64,000 nucleotides of DNA from Symsagittifera roscoffensis (Eukaryota > Xenacoelomorpha > Acoela > Convolutidae): assembly GCF_963678635.1 (NCBI RefSeq), contig NC_087065.1:23395254-23459253 (forward strand), in the 5' to 3' direction. The notes beneath the pieces are model-generated. The model saw only the letters and a list, made by a program, of their open reading frames with translations. It did not search any database and had not been told where the DNA came from. This document shows, one piece after another, positions 8,891 to 16,386 of this stretch (the first letter of the stretch is position 1; each line of letters starts with the position of its first letter). Both the position numbers and the translations under genes were made by a program.

Positions 8891-10798
8891 GTCAATTGAT
8901 TGTCTTTGTATTGTGTCCATTTGTGTTAATAATTCTTGGAATTGTTGTGTTCTAATGTGATGTTGAATATCTGATTTTGAGTATATTTCTATTGATTGTA
9001 AGTCTATATTTGGGTTTCGAGCGATAGCGCGAATGCTTTCTGGTGAAAATTTTTTGAGTGATTGCATTAATGTGGGATATGGGGTGAGAAGGTAATATTT
9101 ATCTTCATCAGGGTTTAGTTGTACTACATTCTGGCTATTTTCTGATCCACATGGGACTGCGGTATCCCAGAAATAGGTTCTTCTTGAAAGTGTGTCAACG
9201 AAATGTACCTTATTCTTATAAAAGATAGGGATTCTTTTATAGCATCGTTTGTCTTCAAAAACGCATAGTGGTGATACTTTTTTGGTACAGGTATAAAACC
9301 ATAAAATGTTTCCTTCATAGTCTAAAAAATTTGATCTATTTCCCGATAGTAAATATCCTGCGTAGGGTATTTTTAATACTGCTAGTGCAAGTGATTGTAA
9401 TATTTGTGTTCTTTCTAATTCGCATAGTTGGTGTAGTGTTTCTAATTCGGAGAGTGACATTTCTTGAAAAATTCGGCTAATCGTGTAGTCTAGTTTCATA
9501 TCTAAGTGAATATCATAGTGGATATTACCGAAATATGTACTATTCATTAGTGATAGTTCTTGTAAACGTGTGCTTTGATCGTCTTGGGGCTTTAAATGTC
9601 CGCCAGGTTGACCTGTATTTTTTTGAAAATGAACTGGTATGTATGATGTTCCTTCATTTGGAGGATGACTTGTGGCGTATGAGTCGACTTTTGTTTTTCC
9701 AGTGGTCATGTCGAATCCTTTTTCGTATTCAACTAGTATTTCGGAGTATTGTGTTTTGTGAAGTGGGTTTCTGTATTTACATGCAAGTTTTGTTTCTTGA
9801 TATATTTGAAAACGTTTTAATTTATTTTCTATATTATGAATGTTTCTAAAATTTGAACTTATTTTTCGTAATGGATTTACTTGTTCATATGGTATTAATT
9901 GTTTAAAATATTTTTCGTGAAATTTTATCATACGAGCGTGTATTTTTGCTACTTGAAATGTTGTACATGTGTCTTCGGGGAACCAAACAATTGTTGCTTG
10001 TGTTCGTGTTGTAGGGTCACAATAGCCTTGGTCGTTTTTACAAGGTAATCTAATTCCTTGATAGATCATTGTGTTGTCTGATAAATCTCGTGTGAGTTGA
10101 ATTTTTTCGAGTTGTATTTTCCAATCGAAAAACATTATTTCTTGGTATCCTTTATTTTTTGTGTCTGCTTTGCAGTTTGATGGGTTATTTATACCAATGT
10201 GTGGTATCCAGTGTTTATCGTGCATGTCATAGGTTAATCGTCCGTGTGCGCCGTTATATGGGTACTTTTCATCTAATTTTATATGTCCTTGATATCTTTC
10301 AAGTTCTGCTTGATGTACAGAATCTGAAAAAACTTGGAAATATACTAACTGTCTATCTGTGTTTTTATTTTTTGTGATATTTAGTCGGAGTAACTCGTTT
10401 TTACAATCTTCGGGATTGAGATGTAAAAGTCGTTCTATATTACTCTGGTAGAATGATTCATGGTCAAGTCGGTTTTTATTTCCGTTTGCGACTTGTGAAC
10501 AATGTACTTTCTTTTCAGAAAATGTTGCTGTGAATTTATATCCTATAACTGTAGTTGCTCGGGCTTTTGAATAGAGTGTCGCTATTACATTTGTTGTTTC
10601 TATGGCTTGTGGTTCTGTTTCGCATTGTGATACTTGATTTATTGCATATTTGTGTAGTGTTTTTTGTTCGTTTTCTTCACAATCGTAATGTGTTACTAAT
10701 AAATCTTGTGGTCCTGTGCGGGGGGAAGGGTTTATGTTTTGATTTGAGGTTATTAGAAAAAGGAATTGGAGAAAAATTAAAATTTTTAGAATATACAT
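8792..10798 (-). CDS. Envelope-like glycoprotein (668 aa, C-terminally interrupted)
   Basis: ATG at 10798 opens with a signal peptide (MYILKILIFLQFLFLITSNQ), followed by a Cys-rich ectodomain with several N-glycosylation sites. The spacing of conserved-looking elements recalls class III-type glycoproteins of chuvirus-like negative-strand RNA viruses, which invertebrate LTR elements have captured more than once. These elements are a YDC near residue 38, a CELER segment, LSGNRSNF, paired Cys around WFYTC and KRCYKRIPI, and a late FVD...VPC. This assignment is by pattern only. No membrane anchor remains before the stop; the hydrophobic region follows in frame at 8575. The start overlaps the end of the upstream ATG-less ORF by 13 nt. 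Expected role: surface glycoprotein for virion entry. The copy is interrupted. Confidence 0.6.
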   Translation of the reverse strand: MYILKILIFLQFLFLITSNQNINPSPRTGPQDLLVTHYDCEENEQKTLHKYAINQVSQCETEPQAIETTNVIATLYSKARATTVIGYKFTATFSEKKVHCSQVANGNKNRLDHESFYQSNIERLLHLNPEDCKNELLRLNITKNKNTDRQLVYFQVFSDSVHQAELERYQGHIKLDEKYPYNGAHGRLTYDMHDKHWIPHIGINNPSNCKADTKNKGYQEIMFFDWKIQLEKIQLTRDLSDNTMIYQGIRLPCKNDQGYCDPTTRTQATIVWFPEDTCTTFQVAKIHARMIKFHEKYFKQLIPYEQVNPLRKISSNFRNIHNIENKLKRFQIYQETKLACKYRNPLHKTQYSEILVEYEKGFDMTTGKTKVDSYATSHPPNEGTSYIPVHFQKNTGQPGGHLKPQDDQSTRLQELSLMNSTYFGNIHYDIHLDMKLDYTISRIFQEMSLSELETLHQLCELERTQILQSLALAVLKIPYAGYLLSGNRSNFLDYEGNILWFYTCTKKVSPLCVFEDKRCYKRIPIFYKNKVHFVDTLSRRTYFWDTAVPCGSENSQNVVQLNPDEDKYYLLTPYPTLMQSLKKFSPESIRAIARNPNIDLQSIEIYSKSDIQHHIRTQQFQELLTQMDTIQRQSIDQNLRKLAETAGFADIYTQDYSGYFKDIIDWIF

Positions 10799-11928
10799 GT
10801 GTATGACAATCCTGAGTATGGGTTATAAAATGTGATGTAACCAATTGTCTTTTTGGTATATCTGTCGTATTTGTATATTACTTCAGTTGTTATAAATGGT
10901 GGTGGTAGCGATTGAGCTGTTATATTTGGTGGATTTAATGGATAGGGATGTTGAGTAATGTTTTTTAATTTAACCGTGATTTCAAATTTTAATTGTAGAC
11001 TATTCTGTTGGAGTATTTGGATGTTATGAGCGCGAATGTCTTCGTGAATGTCTTGTCTATATTGTAGTCTATTTAGTGCCCAATTGTGGAGTCGGTTACT
11101 TTCTAGGTGTTTTCCAAATAATGGTGGAGGTGCTGTGAATGTATTCCAGTCTAGTCTTAAAGGAATATTTGTTGATGATTGTTCTCGATATCTAGCGTCG
11201 AGGTTATTTGGGAAATTTAAGTTAAAAGGTGGTGGTGAAATCTGGCTTATTGATGGTGTTGATGGTAGTGATAATGTTTCTGGTAGTGATGAGGATGTTG
11301 TTGTATCCGTAGAAATATCTATTGGATCATTGACTAAATTTAGTTCACCTTGTGTGAATGAATGTGTTGTCCAATATGGTAGTCGTGATGCCTGGTTTGG
11401 GGGGTTAAAGGGATTTTCGCGTATTTGTTCAGATGTTGGTGTTGAACCTAAGTAATCTGATGGTAGGCTTGAGGTGCTACGTTGTGAAAGAAGCGTAGGG
11501 GTTTCTGGTAATATACCAATGGGGTTTTCTGGAGTGTTTTGTGATGGGGATTGAGGTATATCAAAATGAACTCGGGGAGTTTGAAAATTTCTGTTTCGTC
11601 GAGGATGTATAATTTGTCTATTTATTTCGACTGTATTTTGGTTTTGACTAGGATTTCTTATTCTACTTAATTCTTGTGGTAGTGTTGGGTATAAGTTATA
11701 TGTTGGTTCGCTTAGAGGTGCTTGTCGTTGAACTGGTTCTAGTGGTTCTGATAAGCGAGCGTGTCGTTCTTCAAAGGTATATGGGTTATCTTGAAAGGAA
11801 ATTCGTGTAGATGTTTGAGGATTTTGGGTAGTTAAAGGTGTTGTTGGGTTATCTTGGGATGATGTCGGTGAAGACTGACTATGTGACTGTTGGGTAGCAA
11901 TTTTTGATAGCTTTTTTGGTCTATTCTT
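10786..11928 (-). CDS. ATG-less 380-codon ORF between pol and env
   Basis: The frame is open from just after the TAA at 11931-11929 down to the TAA at 10788-10786, with no ATG near its start. It continues in frame from the 62-aa hydrophobic ORF, separated only by that single TAA. The N-terminal half is Ser/Pro/Thr/Gln-rich (e.g. RNRNFQTPRVHFDI, ETPTLLSQRSTSS). The C-terminal half is more structured (FGKHLESNRLHNWALNRLQY, LKFEITVKLKNIT, TIGYITFYNPYSG). A diverged but protein-level similar piece lies at 33090-33430, which argues for past selection on the protein. It may be translated by stop readthrough from the upstream ORF, or the TAA may be a mutation. No family is recognised. Confidence 0.6.
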   Translation of the reverse strand, partial: KNRPKKLSKIATQQSHSQSSPTSSQDNPTTPLTTQNPQTSTRISFQDNPYTFEERHARLSEPLEPVQRQAPLSEPTYNLYPTLPQELSRIRNPSQNQNTVEINRQIIHPRRNRNFQTPRVHFDIPQSPSQNTPENPIGILPETPTLLSQRSTSSLPSDYLGSTPTSEQIRENPFNPPNQASRLPYWTTHSFTQGELNLVNDPIDISTDTTTSSSLPETLSLPSTPSISQISPPPFNLNFPNNLDARYREQSSTNIPLRLDWNTFTAPPPLFGKHLESNRLHNWALNRLQYRQDIHEDIRAHNIQILQQNSLQLKFEITVKLKNITQHPYPLNPPNITAQSLPPPFITTEVIYKYDRYTKKTIGYITFYNPYSGLSYTCIF

Positions 11929-12117
11929 TTAGTGAAAAAGTTTATGTTTATTATAGTATTCTTCTAAAAAAAGAATTAGGAGAATTGTTGCTAGGGCGAA
12001 TGTGATGATTGCTTTTTTTATACATTTGCATATTGTCAAGATGAGGGATGAGAGAAATGTTATAAAAATTACAAATAGTAAAAAAATATCAGTTCTACTA
12101 AAAATGGTTCGTATCAT
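11929..12117 (-). CDS. 62-aa membrane ORF in frame with the downstream ATG-less ORF
   Basis: It starts at ATG 12117 and is almost entirely hydrophobic: DIFLLFVIFITFLSSLILTI, then a Cys/Lys-rich turn and IITFALATILLILFLEEYY. Two transmembrane helices are likely. It ends in TAA, after which the same frame stays open for 380 codons. It may be the membrane anchor of that longer product. Confidence 0.4.
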   Translation of the reverse strand: MIRTIFSRTDIFLLFVIFITFLSSLILTICKCIKKAIITFALATILLILFLEEYYNKHKLFH

Positions 12118-12324
12118 TTAGATAAGTTTTTGTGAATCGTACCTGTGGATATAGTCAATAGCTTTTGAAAATTGGAGGTATAGTTCAAATAGGGAATAGA
12201 AATTTAAAAAAATATTGCAAAAAATGATTAAGATTATTACAAAAGATTCAAAGATATCAAAAAGAAATATTATAAAAGTTTTAAGATTATTAAATGTAGA
12301 ATTAAAGTTGTTTTTGAAATTCAA
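12118..12324 (-). CDS. 68-aa hydrophobic ORF at the end of pol
   Basis: A short frame rich in Phe, Ile, Leu and Asn (FIIFLFDIFESFVIILIIFC) with one or two possible membrane segments. It overlaps the 3' end of the pol C-terminal frame by 23 nt and ends immediately before the next ATG. Coding status is uncertain, since AT-rich DNA readily yields such frames. The tight spacing in the ORF chain is the only support. Confidence 0.25.
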   Translation of the reverse strand: MNFKNNFNSTFNNLKTFIIFLFDIFESFVIILIIFCNIFLNFYSLFELYLQFSKAIDYIHRYDSQKLI

Positions 12325-12940
12325 CTTTCTTTAATATTTTAGATTGTGGGATGAATAATTTATAATTTTTACATGGTTGATTTCTAAGTCGTGAAGACTC
12401 TCTATGTTCTGATTTGTCGATTTGTTCTTGGGGTATTATTTGTTCTGTCATTTTTCTATTTTTTCTTTCTTTTTGAGATGTATTTTGATCTAGATTTTTT
12501 GTATTGTTTTTTGTGGTGGTTGATTTTGTTATTTGGTTTTTGAGGTGAAAATCTTTTTGTTCCTTTGTTGTATTTTCCGTATGTGGGTCATTTTGAATAA
12601 CTTGTAAACCTGTAAAAGAATATAATTGAGTTAGTTCGCGGAGTGCGTATTCTTTTGGATAATAAGGTAATAGGTTATTTCGGTGTTGAACGATTTCTTT
12701 TTTGTCTGAGTCGGTGATTTTATATGTGACATCAGTGGGTTTTGCAATTATTTGGTATGGTCCTTTACGAAGGGGTTGTAATTTTTTTGAAATTCCTTTT
12801 TGAGTATTAAAATTGGGAATTAAAACAAATGTTCCAATTTTTAAATCGGAGGCTGGTGTAAAGCGTGAATTTATTTGTTCATTAATGTTTTGCCTTTGTA
12901 ACAACTTTTTTGTTACTTTTTGGTAAATTTCATTGTGTTT
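12302..12940 (-). CDS. C-terminal part of integrase/pol, displaced by a frameshift
   Basis: It continues the integrase sequence in the +1 frame. The frame changes at a run of seven A (minus strand) at 12944-12938, and from there the protein reads directly on from the integrase end. It contains the LKIGTFVLIPNF and LRKGPYQIIAKP segments typical of the SH3-like C-terminal domain of gypsy integrases, followed by a Lys/Asn/Thr/Glu-rich tail. It has no ATG of its own near the start. A one-base indel (mutation or homopolymer sequencing error) is the likely cause. Confidence 0.7.
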   Translation of the reverse strand, partial: KHNEIYQKVTKKLLQRQNINEQINSRFTPASDLKIGTFVLIPNFNTQKGISKKLQPLRKGPYQIIAKPTDVTYKITDSDKKEIVQHRNNLLPYYPKEYALRELTQLYSFTGLQVIQNDPHTENTTKEQKDFHLKNQITKSTTTKNNTKNLDQNTSQKERKNRKMTEQIIPQEQIDKSEHRESSRLRNQPCKNYKLFIPQSKILKKVEFQKQL

Positions 12941-14999
12941 TTTTATCTCTGTTTAAAATCCATTCGGTGTGTGTACCGGAGGCTAATTTAAGAATTTGTG
13001 GGTGATGAAAATGATCTTCATCGTGTGTATGTAAAGGTAGGTTATAACAAATTGAGTCTTTATTTGGTTGACAATAACCTTGTGCGTTTTTATGAGAGTC
13101 TGCTGTAAACATTATTGGTTTTCGTGGCTTTTGGTTAAAAACCATTTCATATGGTGACATTCCTAGAGTTGTCGTAATTTGTGAATTATATGCTAAGGGA
13201 AATAATTTTACATCTGCTGACCATTCGGTGTATCTTGTATCATTTCCATTGATGATACATCTGAGATATTCTTGTAATGAACGGTTCATACCTTCGACTA
13301 AGCCGTTTGTCCAAGGTGCGTGAGATGTACGTGGTTTGTGTTTGATGTTATATAGATGACATAGTGTGATGATTTCATTATTTATGAATTCTGTACCGTT
13401 GTCTGTAACTAAAATTTCTGGTAGTCCGAATTTGGCTATCCAGTGTTCATAGAGTGTTGTGTAAGCGTAATAAGCGTTACAATGTGGTACTGGGTTAAGT
13501 GCTACATAATGTGTAAACGCGTCAACAATTACCATAATGTAGGAGTTTCCTTGGGATGAGGGTGAAATTGGTCCTTTTGTATCAAAGGAGATACGGTGGT
13601 TAAAGTACAAACTTTGTCCTTTAAAGTCTTGTTTTTGTGCTATTTTTTTTTGATTTGGATAAGGTTTATTTAGTTGACATACTATACAATCATTGCATAG
13701 TACTTTTATCCAAATTGGTGGATTTGGGAAATAAAAGTTTTGTATGAAATTTGAATATGTTTTCTCTGATCCAGAGTGTCCTTTAATATTTTGTGTATGT
13801 GAAATATTAAAAGCTATGAGAATCATACTTAGCGGGAGACAGGGAACTGTAGATTCATTTAATTTGTATTCTAGAAGGTCTGTGTTTTCGTTAATTGTTG
13901 TATTATTGAATTTTCGAAAATATCGGAGGAGTGTTTTATTTCCTAAAATAGTTGTATCTGCCTTGACGGGTTTAGTTTTATATTTGTGCCATGATTTTAG
14001 TTGTCTAATTACTGGGTCAAGATTTTGGTATTGTTTCAATGTTGAAATTGTAATTGTTTCTGTTGGGGGGAGAAAAATGTTTTCTATTTCTAATTTAGAT
14101 AAAGGAATTGTATCAAGTGGGTCATGAAGGTCAAATACTTGATTTATTGTGTATTTTGAATCGTTTGTTTGTGGTCCTGATAAATTTATTTTATCAGTTA
14201 GGTTTTCTTTTTCAATTAGTGGAAAAAGGTCTCTTTTATGCGAGTGTTGTTTTACTCTTTTTTGTTGGGTGTTATTTTTTATCCATTGTGAATATGGGAT
14301 TGGTTTAAAAGTTGATGTTCCAAGTAGGTCAACTTCATAGTGATTATTTTGACAATCTAAATAAAGTGGGAAGTGTTGTAGATTGTTTATCTGTGATTTT
14401 TCAATGTCAGTTTTTACTGCATATTTGCATTCTAGTCGGGGTGATGTTTCGTTTTTTGCAAGGTAGAATTTTATATTTTTGGGTATTTCAACTGTGGTTT
14501 TACGTGTAAGTAATTCCGGTGGCGTATTTCGACTTAATGTGTCTGGTAATGCAAGATTCTTTCCTGCTGTCCAAACTATATGTAAGTTTGGGAATTTCAT
14601 TAGAATTAGTTGAAATCTATAAACTCGGTGATTTGGATTAGATTTTTGTGTAAAGAGAAAAATGATTGGTTTGTGATCTGTGAATAGAACTGTTGGATGT
14701 TTTGATCCAAGTATCAGAAATTCATATTCTGTAAGTGTATAGATTATGGCTGTACATTCTCTCATTAGGGTTGAGAGTCTTAGCTCTGCTTGAGTGAATA
14801 ATCGAGAATTTGCTGATATAAGGTTCATTTTGTTTGTACCATTATGTGATTGTAATAACGCTGCGCCGATGCCAAAGTTCGAAGCATCGCACATTGCATA
14901 AAATGGTTGATTTGAATCTGGAATTGTGTTTGAAATTTGTTCAGTTAGAAGTTTTTTAAATTTCTTCAAATCGTGCTTGATGTTCTGTGTTCCATTCAA
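12930..14999 (-). CDS. Pol: RNase H and integrase
   Basis: RNase H spans roughly residues 30-160, with acidic residues in YAMCDAS (D38), LMRECTA (E81), FTDHKPI (D108) and LPDTLSR (D153). The integrase zinc-binding HHCC region is near 401-441 (GHSG, then CNDCIVC). The catalytic core has D473 (SFDTKGP), D533 (VTDNGTEF) and E569 (GLVEG), a DD35E spacing, so the active sites look intact. The protein degrades the RNA template and inserts the cDNA. The first 20 codons overlap the RT frame; the true junction is a +1 shift near the T6 run at 14952-14957, so the ATG at 14999 is probably not a real start. Confidence 0.85.
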   Translation of the reverse strand: MNGTQNIKHDLKKFKKLLTEQISNTIPDSNQPFYAMCDASNFGIGAALLQSHNGTNKMNLISANSRLFTQAELRLSTLMRECTAIIYTLTEYEFLILGSKHPTVLFTDHKPIIFLFTQKSNPNHRVYRFQLILMKFPNLHIVWTAGKNLALPDTLSRNTPPELLTRKTTVEIPKNIKFYLAKNETSPRLECKYAVKTDIEKSQINNLQHFPLYLDCQNNHYEVDLLGTSTFKPIPYSQWIKNNTQQKRVKQHSHKRDLFPLIEKENLTDKINLSGPQTNDSKYTINQVFDLHDPLDTIPLSKLEIENIFLPPTETITISTLKQYQNLDPVIRQLKSWHKYKTKPVKADTTILGNKTLLRYFRKFNNTTINENTDLLEYKLNESTVPCLPLSMILIAFNISHTQNIKGHSGSEKTYSNFIQNFYFPNPPIWIKVLCNDCIVCQLNKPYPNQKKIAQKQDFKGQSLYFNHRISFDTKGPISPSSQGNSYIMVIVDAFTHYVALNPVPHCNAYYAYTTLYEHWIAKFGLPEILVTDNGTEFINNEIITLCHLYNIKHKPRTSHAPWTNGLVEGMNRSLQEYLRCIINGNDTRYTEWSADVKLFPLAYNSQITTTLGMSPYEMVFNQKPRKPIMFTADSHKNAQGYCQPNKDSICYNLPLHTHDEDHFHHPQILKLASGTHTEWILNRDKKTQ

Positions 15000-16386
15000 A
15001 ATTATTTTGTTGTCTAAGTATATTATAAAATGGTCTTAGGTATAATTGCATTTTATAGACATATTTACTTAAAAAATTTAACATTCCAAGGAATTCTTGG
15101 GTTTTCTTTTTGTTTGTTGGTGGTTGGAGTTTTTGAATAGCATCAATGCGTGATTTTAATGGGGTGATTGTTTTTCTTTCTATATTATGTCCTAAGAATT
15201 TAACTCTTGTCAAAAAGAGGTGTGATTTATCGGGGGCGGCCTTCAGATTTTCGTTCTGAAGTATTTGGTGATATTGTTCTAAAACATTGAACATTTCTTC
15301 TTTAGTCTGTGATTGCATAAAAACATCGTCTAAATAGGTGATTGCGTTTTTCTTGAGTATTAGTGGTCGAAAAATTTTGCTCATAAAAGCTGAAAATGCT
15401 GCTGGTCCTATGGATATTCCAAAGAATAAGCGGTTGAATTCATACTGTTGGTTTCCAATAACAAATTGTGTTAAACGTCGCGATTGTTCATCTAATGGCA
15501 TTTGATTGTATGCACTATTCATATCTGCGGTTGTAAAGTATTTTCCGTTTATTTTTGTTAAAATAACTTGTATTGGTTCAATAGGCCAATTACACTTTGA
15601 TTCATCTATGAGTGAGTTGAGGTATCTAGCGTCGAGAACGATTTTTAATGATTCTCCTTTGGCTAGAATGATAACAGGGTTGATAAATGTGTTACCTTTT
15701 GGTTGTTCTTCTTTATTTACTGGTGAGATTATATTGTATTGTTCTAAAATATCAAGTAATCTGTTCACTTTATCGTGTAAATGAATTGGTACTTTACTTG
15801 CTCTTTGTTTTTTGAAAACTGCGTCTGGTTTTAATGGGAGATGTAGTGATGAGCTGATTTTGCCAACATAAAATTTGGATGTTGCATAGACTGATGAATA
15901 TTTAATTAGCTGTTTGGCTAATTTTTCAAATTCGTCTTGTGTTATTTGTGAGTGTTGGAAATTAAACATTGTTAAAAATTTCTGTTGATTCTCTGTGTAG
16001 TTATTTATGTTGAATGTCGGTTTGAAATATGGGGTTTTTGTGAAATAATCCGTATTTCTTTTTTCGTTACTTATTATATTATTTATGGATAATTCTTCAT
16101 TAAGAATTGTGGATTGACAAATATCTAATAATTGGAGTATATTATTTACGCGATATGCTTTTTCGTATATTGGTGATATTGTAGCGTTGGTTTCGCAATA
16201 GCCTAAAAGTCCTAAAGGTAGTGTTACTTGATAGGGTGTATTGTTGTGTACATGTAGAGAAATAATATCTGAATTCGAGTTTTTCAAATATTTTATGGAT
16301 GAAATTGTGATTTTGAAAAACTTATGGATAGGTTTGAATTCAAAATCTGACATATAGAGTTGTTGTTTGTTTTGGTTTTTTATCAT
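14956..16386 (-). CDS. Pol: reverse transcriptase, Ty3/gypsy type
   Basis: It contains the RT fingers and palm: INPVIILAKGESLKIVLDAR, then YFTTADMNSAYNQMPL (catalytic Asp at about residue 288), RLFFGISIGPAAF, and the YLDD box at 351-354 with LGHNIERKTITP downstream. The thumb ends at FEWNTEHQARFEEI, where the frame breaks. The N-terminal ~150 residues are the protease-RT linker. The frame overlaps the Gag-protease ORF by 47 nt in the +1 frame, a possible programmed shift site. RT copies element RNA into DNA in the capsid. Confidence 0.9.
   Translation of the reverse strand: MIKNQNKQQLYMSDFEFKPIHKFFKITISSIKYLKNSNSDIISLHVHNNTPYQVTLPLGLLGYCETNATISPIYEKAYRVNNILQLLDICQSTILNEELSINNIISNEKRNTDYFTKTPYFKPTFNINNYTENQQKFLTMFNFQHSQITQDEFEKLAKQLIKYSSVYATSKFYVGKISSSLHLPLKPDAVFKKQRASKVPIHLHDKVNRLLDILEQYNIISPVNKEEQPKGNTFINPVIILAKGESLKIVLDARYLNSLIDESKCNWPIEPIQVILTKINGKYFTTADMNSAYNQMPLDEQSRRLTQFVIGNQQYEFNRLFFGISIGPAAFSAFMSKIFRPLILKKNAITYLDDVFMQSQTKEEMFNVLEQYHQILQNENLKAAPDKSHLFLTRVKFLGHNIERKTITPLKSRIDAIQKLQPPTNKKKTQEFLGMLNFLSKYVYKMQLYLRPFYNILRQQNNFEWNTEHQARFEEI

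Noticed and set aside
13744-14340. Plus-strand ORFs of 60-130 codons within the giant element (also 9268-10806, 11048-11455, 15506-19248)
   Set aside because: They lie opposite recognised pol, gag or env frames and are Phe/Leu/Val/Cys-rich, the translation expected from the complement of a G-poor strand.
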